A DNA stretch of 60,625 bases from Burkholderiaceae bacterium (lineage in GTDB: Bacteria; Pseudomonadota; Gammaproteobacteria; Burkholderiales; Burkholderiaceae). How positions within the stretch are numbered: the first letter of the stretch is position 1; the number at the start of each line of letters is the position of its first letter. The notes beneath the pieces are model-generated. The model was given only the letters and a program-made list of their open reading frames with translations. It was not told where the DNA came from and did not search any database. Made by a program: the position numbers and the translations under genes. Where the stretch lies: NCBI GenBank assembly GCA_023266335.1, contig JAHFQJ010000011.1, positions 1 to 60,625 on the forward strand, given 5' to 3'. Below, piece after piece: positions 22,503 to 32,092 of this stretch.

Positions 22503-24761
22503 TTATTGAGGCTTAGCTGTAGTACTAACTTCTATAACTTTTGGAGTTAAGAAAATTAATATTTCATTACGCTCTTTATTTCGGCTGGTTGTTTTAAATA
22601 AATTACCAATTATAGGTAAGCTACCAAGAAATGGTACTTGCGTAACATTCTTGCGTTCTGTTTCTTGGAATATACCGCCAATCATCACTGTACCGCCATT
22701 ATCAACTAATACTTGTGTCTGAACATGTTTGGTATCAATTGCAAGACCTGCACTACCATTGGTAATTGCACTTGGGCTGTCTTTATTAATATCTACATCT
22801 AAGAATACTTTACCTTCCGGTGTAATCTGCGGTGTAACCTCAAGTTTTAAGTTAGCCTTTTTAAACTGTACAGAAGTAGCACCACTTGAAGTAGCACTTT
22901 CATAAGGTAATTCAGTACCTTGCTCAATTAAAGCTTTTTGCTTGTCGGTTGTTAAAATACGCGGACTAGATACAATTTTACCTTTTCCATCTGCTTCAAG
23001 TGCTGATAATTCTAAATTCAGCAATGTTTGTGCACCTGATGAAAAAAGACTAAAGCCTAAACTAGATGGAGTAAATCCGTTAATTGAACCTGCAGGTAAA
23101 CTGAAAAAATTTGTATTTGGAATATCATAACGAACCCCTTGATTTTGACTAGCTACAGCGCCGAATGTTTGTAAAGCACCAGTTTGATTAGCTGATATGC
23201 CAAGCCTGCTCCCGCCTATTCCTAGACCAGAATTTGTGGTATAATTTCCATTCGCATCTACACTAAATGGCTTTCTTAAATCTACAAATCCAAGCTTAAC
23301 ACCTAAATTGCGCCCAAAAGTGTCATTTGCTTCAACAATTCTTGCTTCAATTACAACTTGTCTTATTGGAACGTCAATTTTCTGCACTAACTGGTTAATT
23401 TCTTCAAGTTTACTTGGTATATCTGATATGAATAATTGATTTGTTCTTGCATCAAATATTACACTTCCGCGTTTACTGATAATAGGCTTATTTTTTGCAC
23501 TTTCGCCTTCACCTAATAAGCCTTTTGCGACAACTTCAGCCTTATGATACTGCAGCTGAATAGTTTGCGCTCTTACAGGCTCTAAATCTGCAATTTGTGC
23601 TTTACCTTCTAACTCTTGTTTTTCTTTAGCAAGCATTTCATCTTTAGGCGCAACCCAAATTATATTGCCATTTCTTTTTGAACCTAAATTTTTAGTCTGT
23701 AATACAATGTCAAAAGCTTGATCCCATGGAACATCTTTTAAGCGCAGAGTTAAGTTACCTTGTACATTATCATTCACCACAATATTGATATTGGTAAAAT
23801 CAGCAAATACCTGCATTAGTGAACGTACATCTATATCTTGAAAATTAAGAGATAATTTTTTCCCTATATATTTAGCTTGCTGTGCAGCTTTAGTATCTGC
23901 TTTAACTGGATTAACTTCAATTACAAATTGGTCATTTGCTTGATAGCTGCTGTAACGCCATGCCCCTTTGGGTTCTATTAATAATCTGGTGCCATTATTA
24001 TATGCAGTTAAACGCATATTTTTTACTGGTGTTGCAAAATCATTTACATCATAATTACGTTTAATATTATCAGGAGATTTTGCATTAATAAAATCAGCAG
24101 CAAGGCTTGCCCCTATTTGTTTTACATCTACTAAAGTATCTCTGCTTGCTAAATTAATTATAATTTTACCGCCGCCCTCATTGTTACGCTGGAAATCAAT
24201 TCCTTTTACGCCATTCCCAGCCGAAATATCCTTCAATTCTTTGTTCATACTGCCACTTGCTTTAGAATTTGCAGCGTCTAAAGATTTTTCTATATTTTCT
24301 AATCTTATAGTTAACAGCTCACCATTCAAGCTAATATTATGCTTAACATTTTTATTTAAGTTAAATATCAATCTAGATTTATTATCAATTGTTGTAATTT
24401 TTACATCTTTAACAACATCATGATTATAAGTAAATAAATCTTTGGTTTCATTTAAGGTTTGAGGTAAATCAATAATTAATCGGTTAGGATTAGAAGTCAC
24501 TGAACTATTAGGAATTACTTCCAGTTTAGCTTTTAGTTTAATTTGTATAAGGGTATTTTGACTATTCCCGCCAGCCTCAACAGTTTCAATGGCTTCAATG
24601 CTATTAAGTTCTTCATTTATTTGAGCATTTACCTGATTAGGAATAATACTGCCAAGTAAAATTGCAATAGTGAGGGCAATACTAGAAGTTTTCATTGATT
24701 TTATACCTTTTTTTGTAAATGTTAGAGCTTTACCTATATGGCTAAATTTATTTTTCTTCAT
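22503..24761 (-). CDS. pilQ: Type IV pilus secretin PilQ
   Basis: PilQ forms the outer-membrane ring through which the pilus passes. I start it at the ATG at 24761, which overlaps the pilP stop as ATGA and has GGGTG upstream; an open frame reaches 24809 but adds only unlikely residues. The 752-residue product has a signal region, an AMIN-type domain near residues 60-160 (VIPNSSVTSNPNRLIIDLPQ), a second near 200-270, an STN/secretin N0 domain with KKLSLNFQDIDVRSLMQVFA, and a C-terminal secretin domain with VIEARIVEAND, FKKANLKLEVTPQITPEGKV and GGIFQETERKNVTQVPFLG. Last gene of pilMNOPQ. The usual aroK partner is not downstream but at 44409. Confidence 0.95.
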   Translation of the reverse strand: MKKNKFSHIGKALTFTKKGIKSMKTSSIALTIAILLGSIIPNQVNAQINEELNSIEAIETVEAGGNSQNTLIQIKLKAKLEVIPNSSVTSNPNRLIIDLPQTLNETKDLFTYNHDVVKDVKITTIDNKSRLIFNLNKNVKHNISLNGELLTIRLENIEKSLDAANSKASGSMNKELKDISAGNGVKGIDFQRNNEGGGKIIINLASRDTLVDVKQIGASLAADFINAKSPDNIKRNYDVNDFATPVKNMRLTAYNNGTRLLIEPKGAWRYSSYQANDQFVIEVNPVKADTKAAQQAKYIGKKLSLNFQDIDVRSLMQVFADFTNINIVVNDNVQGNLTLRLKDVPWDQAFDIVLQTKNLGSKRNGNIIWVAPKDEMLAKEKQELEGKAQIADLEPVRAQTIQLQYHKAEVVAKGLLGEGESAKNKPIISKRGSVIFDARTNQLFISDIPSKLEEINQLVQKIDVPIRQVVIEARIVEANDTFGRNLGVKLGFVDLRKPFSVDANGNYTTNSGLGIGGSRLGISANQTGALQTFGAVASQNQGVRYDIPNTNFFSLPAGSINGFTPSSLGFSLFSSGAQTLLNLELSALEADGKGKIVSSPRILTTDKQKALIEQGTELPYESATSSGATSVQFKKANLKLEVTPQITPEGKVFLDVDINKDSPSAITNGSAGLAIDTKHVQTQVLVDNGGTVMIGGIFQETERKNVTQVPFLGSLPIIGNLFKTTSRNKERNEILIFLTPKVIEVSTTAKPQ

Positions 24762-25261
24762 CTTGCACCCTCTTGTTGAATTGGTAGAGTAACTATCTTG
24801 TCTATCCATTTGTTTTCTCCATCCTTAATCAGCTCTTTTACGGTCAAGGCATCTTCTTTGATGGCAGTAATTTTACCGTAATTCTGCCCTATGTGATCGC
24901 CGAGTCTGACTTGATGTATTTTAATATCAATTTTCAGCATACCTTTTATCATATCATCTTGCTTAATCATACCTATGTATTTAATATTTTCTAGAGGAAC
25001 TGATTCTAGGGGTTCTTTAGGTCTTGCTCCATCCGGCGGAGCTTCTAACACTGCACTACCAACCCGTACTGCACTAAATGGACTTACCATATTTGCAGCA
25101 GTATAAGGCTGACTAATATACTCTTTTAACGGAGGTATATTCACATTTTTAGGCACCGTCTTAGTTTTTATCTGGCTAATCCATGCCTGCAGGCTTTGCG
25201 TATCACCGTTACAACCTGTCAGCATAATCACACACCCTAATATAGGTAAGTATCTTAGCAT
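24758..25261 (-). CDS. pilP: Type IV pilus lipoprotein PilP
   Basis: PilP is an inner-membrane lipoprotein that links PilN/PilO to PilQ. The 167-residue product has a lipobox (MLTGC, Cys17) and then a disordered linker and a beta domain with DMIKGMLKIDIKIHQVRLGD, followed by GQNYGKITAIKEDALTVKEL, the PilP signature. The length is normal. It is 10 bases after pilO and overlaps pilQ by 4 bases. Confidence 0.9.
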   Translation of the reverse strand: MLRYLPILGCVIMLTGCNGDTQSLQAWISQIKTKTVPKNVNIPPLKEYISQPYTAANMVSPFSAVRVGSAVLEAPPDGARPKEPLESVPLENIKYIGMIKQDDMIKGMLKIDIKIHQVRLGDHIGQNYGKITAIKEDALTVKELIKDGENKWIDKIVTLPIQQEGAR

Positions 25262-25271
25262 ATTTTTACCT

Positions 25272-25934
25272 TTATATTTTATTTTTATCTTGCGTATTAG
25301 CCACTACTCCGCTAGCTTTAGAGGCGGCAGTTTTTCTTTTCTGATCTTGTTTTTCATATTCATCTAGCAGTCTATATGTATTTAATGACCCTTCTAATTC
25401 AATCTGATCATTAGTTTTAGCAGCTGTCATTTTTAAAGTTTCAACATTTACAATTCTAGATAAACCTGCTAAATCTGACATAAAGTGTGCAATGTCATGA
25501 TAAGTGGCCCTAATTTTGATATTTACTGGTATTTGAGCATAATATTGTTTGACTGCCGCTGTCTTAGGTTCAAATAATTCAAAGTTAAGATTACGGCTTA
25601 CTCCAGCTTGGTTAATATCTGAAAGCAATTTGTCCATTTCAGTTTTGCTAGGCAATAAACCTTCTAGTGCTTTAACTTGCTCTGCAACAATCTTTTTATG
25701 CTCTTTAAGCTCCTCTAGGCTTTGTACCTGAGCAAATTTTTCCTGAAACTTCTTCTTTAGCTCTACTTCTTTTGACTGTTCAATATTTAAATTAGTATTC
25801 TTGTCTTGTATATACAAATACCATCCTGCTATCAGAGGAATACAATATATAAAACATAATAGAACAGCCTTAGGAATAATAGGCCATGCATGTGCCTCTT
25901 TTATGTCTAAATCAGACATTTTACTGCTTGCCAT
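25272..25934 (-). CDS. pilO: Type IV pilus assembly protein PilO
   Basis: The 220-residue product has one transmembrane segment (about residues 22-42, ending GWYLYIQD), a coiled coil (EVELKKKFQEKFAQVQSLEE), and a ferredoxin-like periplasmic domain with LLPSKTEMDKLLSDINQAGV and YHDIAHFMSDLAGLSRIVNV, the hallmark of PilO. It dimerises with PilN in the inner-membrane alignment complex. The C-terminus is Lys/Ala-rich. The order after pilN (15-base gap) and before pilP supports the name. Confidence 0.9.
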   Translation of the reverse strand: MASSKMSDLDIKEAHAWPIIPKAVLLCFIYCIPLIAGWYLYIQDKNTNLNIEQSKEVELKKKFQEKFAQVQSLEELKEHKKIVAEQVKALEGLLPSKTEMDKLLSDINQAGVSRNLNFELFEPKTAAVKQYYAQIPVNIKIRATYHDIAHFMSDLAGLSRIVNVETLKMTAAKTNDQIELEGSLNTYRLLDEYEKQDQKRKTAASKASGVVANTQDKNKI

Positions 25935-25949
25935 ATTTTATCTTCCTTT

Positions 25950-26585
25950 TTATGTTGAAATATTATTTGTAGTATTACTTTTATTAGGATCTTTATTAGT
26001 AGAAGATTTTGGCTCTTCTACTACTCTATCAAAAGATATACTAAATTCAAATAATGTCCTGTAAGATTTAATTCCTGCCAACGACGTGTCTTCAACTCTA
26101 ATTGACTTAGTCTGCAGCAATGTAACACCTTTAACCCATTGCACTTGCTCAAGATTTCTCATTGTTTGAGACACTCTTTCGTTGCTGTTTGCTATACCTT
26201 TTATAGTAAATCTATTACCAGACTGATTAGCTTCTGTTAAATATACTTCTTCCGGAACACGGCGTGTAAACATTTCTGCTAATTCTACTGCCTGTGTTCT
26301 ATTATTTTGTAGGGCATATACAGTATCACGCTGTATTTCCAGCTCTTTTATTTCATTTTTAAGATTAGAAACCTCAATTAACTGTTCATCAAGTTTTAAA
26401 GTTTCTTTTTCTAAAAAGCTATTACGGTTAATTTGGTTTTCTATATTTAGATCATATACATAACCAGTTCCAAATACTGTTGCGATACCTAAAACTCCAA
26501 TTATAATCATGATGCTTTTAAACTTAGCCTTCTGGTCTTGTTTCTGCAAATCCCGATATGGCAGAAAATTAATTTTTTGTAGCAT
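25950..26585 (-). CDS. pilN: Type IV pilus assembly protein PilN
   Basis: The product starts INFLPYRDLQKQDQKAKFKS, and the INFLPYR N-terminal peptide is the one that binds the cleft of PilM. A transmembrane segment (about residues 24-44), a coiled coil and a periplasmic ferredoxin-like domain with RVPEEVYLTEANQSGNRFTI follow. Length 211 residues, normal for PilN. It is 35 bases after pilM. Confidence 0.9.
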   Translation of the reverse strand: MLQKINFLPYRDLQKQDQKAKFKSIMIIIGVLGIATVFGTGYVYDLNIENQINRNSFLEKETLKLDEQLIEVSNLKNEIKELEIQRDTVYALQNNRTQAVELAEMFTRRVPEEVYLTEANQSGNRFTIKGIANSNERVSQTMRNLEQVQWVKGVTLLQTKSIRVEDTSLAGIKSYRTLFEFSISFDRVVEEPKSSTNKDPNKSNTTNNIST

Positions 26586-26620
26586 ATTTTATCCTAGAAC
26601 GTATATTATTCTCTTAATTC

Positions 26621-27724
26621 TTAATTATCAAACCCTCTTAATGCCAAACCAATTGCAGTAGTGTAAGCAGGCATATTTTTACGTAAAACAGTCTCATCAA
26701 TGCCGGCACTGCGCAGTAAACCAAGAAACGGATTAAAAATTTGAGTGTTAATATGAGTTTTTTTAGCAACTTGTGTTGACAACCCTTCAATTAATGAATG
26801 TCCGCCCGAAATATAAATTCCATCCACTCTACTTAAACTTGATGTAGAAAAAAAGTTTTGGATACCTTGAATTATATCAATTACTGTGTTTTCAAGATAT
26901 TGTGCAAGTACATCATCATTATATCCGGCAGGTAAACTTAGATTACGTTTTTTACGCTCTGCTTCTGTAAAAGGCATATCATAATAACGCATAATACTTT
27001 GCGTTAGCTGATGGCCGTTAGTCACTAAGTTTTGCTGGTAAACAATATCTTGATTATGCAAAACAAACATATAAGAACCGCTGTGTCCTAAATGAAGAAG
27101 TACTCTTATTTGATCTAAAGCACCTTCACTATTCCACACATAATAAGTATTACGGAGTGCAGCAAATGCATCACTATCTATTACAATTGGTTTCAATCTT
27201 TTGTTTTCTTGTATAATTCTTAGTCTCTCATCAATTAAATCTTTAGAAACGGCCATAATATTAAAATTGTGTCCAGGTCCTGAGCTAGCCAACTTACTTG
27301 AAGTATTAGAATGAGCATTTGAGCTGACTGACACTGTGTTAGTTGTCAAAAAATAATCAAAGCTTGCCCCAACACTAGGAGGTAGCATACGGTTTGCTTC
27401 TACCTCAATCTGATAATTCTGCTCGTCAGGCGGCATATCAATAGGCAGACTGACTATATCTGATACGATCAAGCGGTGAGGTATTGCAGTAATTAAATTT
27501 TTGCATTTATACTTTTGCTTATTAACTAGTTCCAATACAGTAGATTTTATATAACTTAAATCAAGAATTTCTCCCTGTTCATTAAAGCATTCTTTTTCAA
27601 AAATTGAAATATCACAATTTTCTAAACGGAATTTGTTATTTTTTTTAGTTAAGGTTGCTAATTTTACAGATGAGCTGCCTATATCTAGACCAATAACACC
27701 AGAATTTAGGAATGACGTTAACAT
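26621..27724 (-). CDS. pilM: Type IV pilus actin-like ATPase PilM
   Basis: PilM is the cytoplasmic, actin-fold ATPase that binds PilN and links the pilus motor to the cell envelope. The 367-residue product begins GVIGLDIGSSSVKLATL (phosphate 1 motif) and has IYISGGHSLIEGL near the C-terminus (adenosine motif). The middle carries IEVEANRMLPPSVGASFDYF. It starts the pilMNOPQ operon. The divergent gene is mrcA, as in many Beta- and Gammaproteobacteria. Confidence 0.92.
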   Translation of the reverse strand: MLTSFLNSGVIGLDIGSSSVKLATLTKKNNKFRLENCDISIFEKECFNEQGEILDLSYIKSTVLELVNKQKYKCKNLITAIPHRLIVSDIVSLPIDMPPDEQNYQIEVEANRMLPPSVGASFDYFLTTNTVSVSSNAHSNTSSKLASSGPGHNFNIMAVSKDLIDERLRIIQENKRLKPIVIDSDAFAALRNTYYVWNSEGALDQIRVLLHLGHSGSYMFVLHNQDIVYQQNLVTNGHQLTQSIMRYYDMPFTEAERKKRNLSLPAGYNDDVLAQYLENTVIDIIQGIQNFFSTSSLSRVDGIYISGGHSLIEGLSTQVAKKTHINTQIFNPFLGLLRSAGIDETVLRKNMPAYTTAIGLALRGFDN

Positions 27725-28026
27725 ACTTGAGTCTCTTATATTTTATTAAAAAAATACTTTACGTTATTTTAGCAAAGTAAATGAGCGGGTTAATACTGTA
27801 TCATTTATAAAAAATATTATAATACTTTTTAATTAAAATCAAACTTTCTCACTATTATTTACACTAATCTAGTATTATTACTGATATAGTTTATCTGAAC
27901 CATGAATCATAATCTATTACATATCAGATTACATATGATATAATTAATATTATTAATGTAATTATATACTATCCATAGTAGCCGATAAACGGATAATATC
28001 AATAATATTTTACAAATGTTGCATTT
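27725..28026. other. Divergent pilM/mrcA promoter region
   Basis: The 302 bases between two divergent genes are AT-rich and must hold both promoters. No sequence close to a full -35/-10 pair was clear to me. No gene is present. Confidence 0.4.
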
Positions 28027-30567
28027 ATGACAAATATACCCCAAGACAATAATACTTCAGCACCTAATGTTAAATCATCAAAGTTTGTGATTTGGCTTAA
28101 AAGTTCCTTAAAATGGATAATTGGCATTGGTTTGGCTGGAAGCTTAGCCTTTGCTTTATTTGTCGGAACATTATTTGCTGTTGCTCAAAATAATTTACCA
28201 TCAATTAACAGTGTTACAACATACAAACCAAAAATGCCAATGCGCATTTATACTGCGGACAATTATTTAATTGGTGAGTTTGGGGAGGAAAGAAGAGAAT
28301 TTGTTCCTATTGAAAAAATACCGAAAATTATGAAAAATGCCCTTGTCTCAATCGAAGATGAGCGCTTTTATAATCACAATGGCGTTGATTTATGGGGTGT
28401 TTTGCGTGCTTTTTTAAGCAACTTAAAAGGCGGTCATGGTCAAGGAGCATCAACAATTACGATGCAGGTTGCACGTAATTTCTTCTTAAGTAATGAGCGT
28501 ACTTTTACCCGCAAAATTTATGAAATGTTATTAGCTTATAAAATTGAAGCTAATATGTCAAAAGATAAGATTCTAGAGCTATACATGAACCAAATTTATT
28601 TGGGGCAAAGAGCTCATGGGTTTGCAGCAGCAGCCAAAGTTTATTACGGCAAATCAATTCAAGATATAACAATTGCCGAAGCAGCAATGTTAGCTGGTTT
28701 GCCTAAAGCCCCTTCAGCATATAATCCAGTTGTAAATCCTAAACGTGCTGTTATACGTCAAAAATACATTTTGCAACGCATGTTTGAACAAAATTATATT
28801 ACGCAAAGCCAATATAATATAGCATTGCAGGAGCCATTAAATGTTAGGGGAAGCTCTGCACTTAATTTTGACAGCGAAGCTCAATATGTAGCAGAGCAGG
28901 TAAGAAACATGGTATCTGCTGATGAAACATTAAAAAACAAAATGTATACAGACGGCTTATCTGTATATACTACCATTGTAAGAGAAGAGCAAGAAGCCGC
29001 TGTAGCTTCAGTAGAAAGAGGAATTAAAGATTATGATAAACGTCAAGGATACAGAGGTCCTGAAGGTTTTATAAATTTAAGCGAAGAAGGTAAATCAAGA
29101 GACGAGGCGATTACTGAAGCATTAGTGGAACATCCTGATGTACATAATTATATGTCAGCTGTGGTCTTAGCTGCTAATACCAAGGAAGTAAAGGCAATTA
29201 GATTAAATGGTGATATTATATCAATTGGCGGTGAGGGTCTGCGCTTAGTATTACCAGCTTTATCAAGTAATGCTCCAGCAAAGCTTAAAATTAAATCTGG
29301 TTCAATTATCAGAGTAACCCATGAAAATAATCGCTGGGTATTAAGCCAATTACCTGAGGTTGAATCCGCATTTGTATCTTTAGACAGCCGTGATGGTTCA
29401 ATACGCACAATGGTGGGCGGATTTGATTTTTCGCGTAATAAATTTAACCGTGTAATTCAAGCATGGAGGCAACCTGGATCAAGCTTTAAACCATTTATAT
29501 ATTCTGCTTCTTTAGAGAAAGGTTTTTCTCCCTCAACTGTTATTAATGATGGTCCTCTATCTTTACCAGGCAGTGAAACTGGCGGTGAGCCATGGGAACC
29601 AAAAAACTATGACGGCAATTTTGATGGTCCAATGACTATGAGAAAAGCCTTAGCAAAATCTAAAAACTTAGTTTCTATCCGAATTTTACGCACTATTACT
29701 CCGCAATATGCGCAAAAATTTATTTCAAGGTTTGGTTTTCCTGCAGATAAACATCCGGCTGTCTTACCAATGGCACTTGGAGCAGGCTCAGTAACTCCGC
29801 TTCAGATGGGAGTTGCTTATTCTGTATTTGCAAACGGCGGTTTTAGAATTGAGCCTTACTTGATTAAAAAAGTAGTAGATAGCGAAGGCAGAATATTAAG
29901 AGTTGCTAAGCCAAGATTTGCAGGAGACGATAGTATACGCACCTTAAATGACAGAAATGCCTATATTATGGATAGCCTGCTTAAAGAAGTAGTAAATGCA
30001 GGGACAGCAGCCTCAGCTAAGGAAAAACTAAAGCGACCAGATTTAGCAGGTAAAACCGGTACCACAAATAATTCTTATGATGCTTGGTTTGCAGGCTACG
30101 GCGGTAATATTGTAGCTGTAGCATGGATGGGTTATGATAAACCGCGCAGTTTGGGTGCAAAAGAAACGGGAGGCGGACTATCTTTACCTATTTGGATTAG
30201 ATATATGCAGGTTGCACTTAAAAATCAGCCAGTTGTAGAAAGACATAAGCCATATGGTGTAGTAGATTCAGGCGGTGATTTAATTTATAACGAATATGAA
30301 GAAAATGATAGTTCGGTTAAAATGCTTGATACCGAACCGGTGGTTACGCCTAATTCAAGATCGAGAACAAGAGAAGAGCCAACCAGTACTAATAGCAAGC
30401 CGGAGATTGAAAGTATTGAACCATCTATTCCAATTGATACAATTAAACCAATTAGAGATATTGAGAATGATATGAAAGTACGCCCATCAAATAGAGGTAA
30501 AAGTTCAAATAGCAACCCTTGGGCTAATTCAAATCAAGATGCAGCCTCAGAAGATGGAGGACATTAA
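28027..30567 (+). CDS. mrcA: Penicillin-binding protein 1A (bifunctional peptidoglycan synthase)
   Basis: The 846-residue product has a membrane anchor (about residues 25-58), a GT51 transglycosylase domain with SIEDERFYNHNGVD (catalytic Glu at about 110) and GQGASTITMQVARNFFLS, an OB-like insert (about 310-450), and a transpeptidase domain with active-site SSFKP (Ser at about 485), SKN and KTGTT (about 675). It polymerises and cross-links murein in the periplasm. The last 75 residues are Pro/Ser-rich and disordered. The start ATG at 28027 is the first in frame. It is divergent from pilM, the classical arrangement. Confidence 0.95.
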   Translation: MTNIPQDNNTSAPNVKSSKFVIWLKSSLKWIIGIGLAGSLAFALFVGTLFAVAQNNLPSINSVTTYKPKMPMRIYTADNYLIGEFGEERREFVPIEKIPKIMKNALVSIEDERFYNHNGVDLWGVLRAFLSNLKGGHGQGASTITMQVARNFFLSNERTFTRKIYEMLLAYKIEANMSKDKILELYMNQIYLGQRAHGFAAAAKVYYGKSIQDITIAEAAMLAGLPKAPSAYNPVVNPKRAVIRQKYILQRMFEQNYITQSQYNIALQEPLNVRGSSALNFDSEAQYVAEQVRNMVSADETLKNKMYTDGLSVYTTIVREEQEAAVASVERGIKDYDKRQGYRGPEGFINLSEEGKSRDEAITEALVEHPDVHNYMSAVVLAANTKEVKAIRLNGDIISIGGEGLRLVLPALSSNAPAKLKIKSGSIIRVTHENNRWVLSQLPEVESAFVSLDSRDGSIRTMVGGFDFSRNKFNRVIQAWRQPGSSFKPFIYSASLEKGFSPSTVINDGPLSLPGSETGGEPWEPKNYDGNFDGPMTMRKALAKSKNLVSIRILRTITPQYAQKFISRFGFPADKHPAVLPMALGAGSVTPLQMGVAYSVFANGGFRIEPYLIKKVVDSEGRILRVAKPRFAGDDSIRTLNDRNAYIMDSLLKEVVNAGTAASAKEKLKRPDLAGKTGTTNNSYDAWFAGYGGNIVAVAWMGYDKPRSLGAKETGGGLSLPIWIRYMQVALKNQPVVERHKPYGVVDSGGDLIYNEYEENDSSVKMLDTEPVVTPNSRSRTREEPTSTNSKPEIESIEPSIPIDTIKPIRDIENDMKVRPSNRGKSSNSNPWANSNQDAASEDGGH

Positions 30568-30612
30568 TCTAAGTAAGATAAAATTTGGTCTAATTTACTT
30601 TACAAGCTACTT

Positions 30613-30637
30613 AGGCATATATTGATATGCCTTTTTT
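30613..30637 (+). terminator. Terminator of mrcA
   Basis: AGGCATAT and ATATGCCT pair across the loop ATTG and are followed by TTTTTT. It starts 45 bases after the mrcA stop. Confidence 0.9.
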
Positions 30638-30667
30638 CTTTATTGATTTGTTGTACAATGGTGGTAG

Positions 30668-30878
30668 TCAATGCCAACGTCCACAAGAAGCACAAGTATC
30701 AACATCTATTATACACCCCATCACAAACATAACATGGATTCACTGACATACAGTTTATAGGCATATAAGATAAGTTTCTGATGTGAGGTGCAGAGACCGA
30801 ACCATAATTTTCCGGCAATCTTGCAAAATTTAAAAATTTATTTCCTGCACTAAGTGATAAGGATTTTGTCTCATATAT
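30668..30878 (-). pseudogene. Remnant of a small Cys-rich protein
   Basis: One minus-strand frame reads NKFLNFARLPENYGSVSAPH, then NCMSVNPCYVCDG before a stop, and a second frame, reached by a small shift near there, gives GCIIDVDTCASCGRWH and a TGA at 30668. Together they describe a short protein with a Gly/Ser leader-like part and seven Cys, including CxxC pairs. No start codon is available in the first frame (only a TTG), so it is probably decayed. I do not recognise the family. Confidence 0.35.
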
Positions 30879-31106
30879 ATTTAAAATAATTTACAATAAT
30901 CCTCATTCTAGAATATTTGATGATTTAATTCAATACTTTTAAATACAAAATTGTGAGAATGTATCTAATCATATTTAATATAAAAATATACAAAATTTAT
31001 CCATATATAGCTAATTTAGAATAAATTTGTATATAAGTCATACGCAAAAAAAGCAGTGCAGATAATACAAATACTACAGCAAATGGCTTTTTTAAATATA
31101 ATAACT
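30879..31106. other. Intergenic stretch, no gene seen
   Basis: AT-rich sequence between the Cys-rich remnant and the promoter of the dioxygenase gene. All frames are short; no repeat or RNA signature was recognised. Confidence 0.4.
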
Positions 31107-31135
31107 GTGACAATTTATTATCAATAGGCTATACT
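31107..31135 (+). promoter_or_regulatory. Predicted sigma-70 promoter of the dioxygenase gene
   Basis: GTGACA (31107-31112) and TATACT (31130-31135) are separated by 17 bases; each has one mismatch to the consensus. A GGAG ribosome site and the ATG at 31160 follow. Confidence 0.55.
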
Positions 31136-31159
31136 GTAAGCATAAAGTCGGAGATAAAT

Positions 31160-32038
31160 ATGTTACTAAGTAAAATAGAACATCCTATTTCTATATTGAA
31201 TATCAGCACCTTTGGCATTTCAATATCAGAAGTGCAGGAACTTTTAGGAAAAAATTATATTAATTATGGTGCGGATAATTATTTAGTTCAGCATAATAAA
31301 ATTAATCTTATTAAATCATCAATGCCTAAAGAAAAAAAGATTGATATTTCAAATGAGATATGGCTTGGTATCTATCAAAATATGATTAATGATAACGAAA
31401 TACTTTCTTTATTTCCATTTATAGAAGAAAATATTTTTAATAAAATTCAGCAAATAAAACCTACTAGAAAACGCTGTATATCCGAATATAATTTAGAATT
31501 TTCAAAAAATAAATGGCATGCAGAGAGGCTAAGTCATCGTCCATTCTCACAAAAATTATCAGCTAATTCAGCAAATCAAAATTTAGATTACAGATTAACA
31601 GATAGATTGTTTAAAGAACTTCCGCAAGATTTATTTGATGATAATTTAAATAAAATGTTTATAATGGCAGCTGATGAAATTAGGTTTGCTAAACCAGATG
31701 TTAAACGCTTAAATATTATTGTTCATCATACTCTTATCTTATGCAGCCACACCCAAGCTGGAGATAATTCACCTGAAGGCATACATCAAGATGGAGCAGA
31801 TTTTATTATTTCTGCTTTATGCATTGATAGAAATAATATTAATGGCGGTAAAAGCATTGTGTATGGTGCAGATAAAATCACACCAATATTTGAGATAGAG
31901 CTTCAAGCAGGGCAAGGTCTATTCCAGCCTGATGCTGGAACAGATTTATGGCATAAAGTTACGCCAATTACTGTAAAAAATAATACGGAAAGCGGTTATA
32001 GATCAACGATTGGATTTGATATAAGTGTAATTATATAA
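31160..32038 (+). CDS. 2-oxoglutarate/Fe(II)-dependent dioxygenase family protein (2OG-Fe_Oxy_2 type)
   Basis: The 292-residue product has the family's facial triad: His and Asp in GIHQDGADF (about residues 209 and 211) and His in DLWHKVTP (about 264), followed by an Arg in YRSTIGF (about 280) that would bind 2-oxoglutarate. The GIHQDG phrase and the Y-R-x3-G end match the PF10014 group, which includes amino-acid hydroxylases such as isoleucine dioxygenase and BsmA. The substrate cannot be read from the sequence. The N-terminal 120 residues are less conserved. A sigma-70-like promoter lies just upstream; it is monocistronic. Confidence 0.8.
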   Translation: MLLSKIEHPISILNISTFGISISEVQELLGKNYINYGADNYLVQHNKINLIKSSMPKEKKIDISNEIWLGIYQNMINDNEILSLFPFIEENIFNKIQQIKPTRKRCISEYNLEFSKNKWHAERLSHRPFSQKLSANSANQNLDYRLTDRLFKELPQDLFDDNLNKMFIMAADEIRFAKPDVKRLNIIVHHTLILCSHTQAGDNSPEGIHQDGADFIISALCIDRNNINGGKSIVYGADKITPIFEIELQAGQGLFQPDAGTDLWHKVTPITVKNNTESGYRSTIGFDISVII

Positions 32039-32039
32039 A

Positions 32040-32090
32040 TATACTAATCAGATTTCAATTTGCAGCGCTTTGCCTTACATTTTCAGTGTT
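32040..32090. repeat. Interspersed repeat end
   Basis: TATACTAATCAGATTTCAAT followed by TTGCAGCGC resembles the ends of the repeats at 36648 and 44126. It lies between the dioxygenase and dnaE genes. Confidence 0.5.
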
Positions 32091-32092
32091 TA

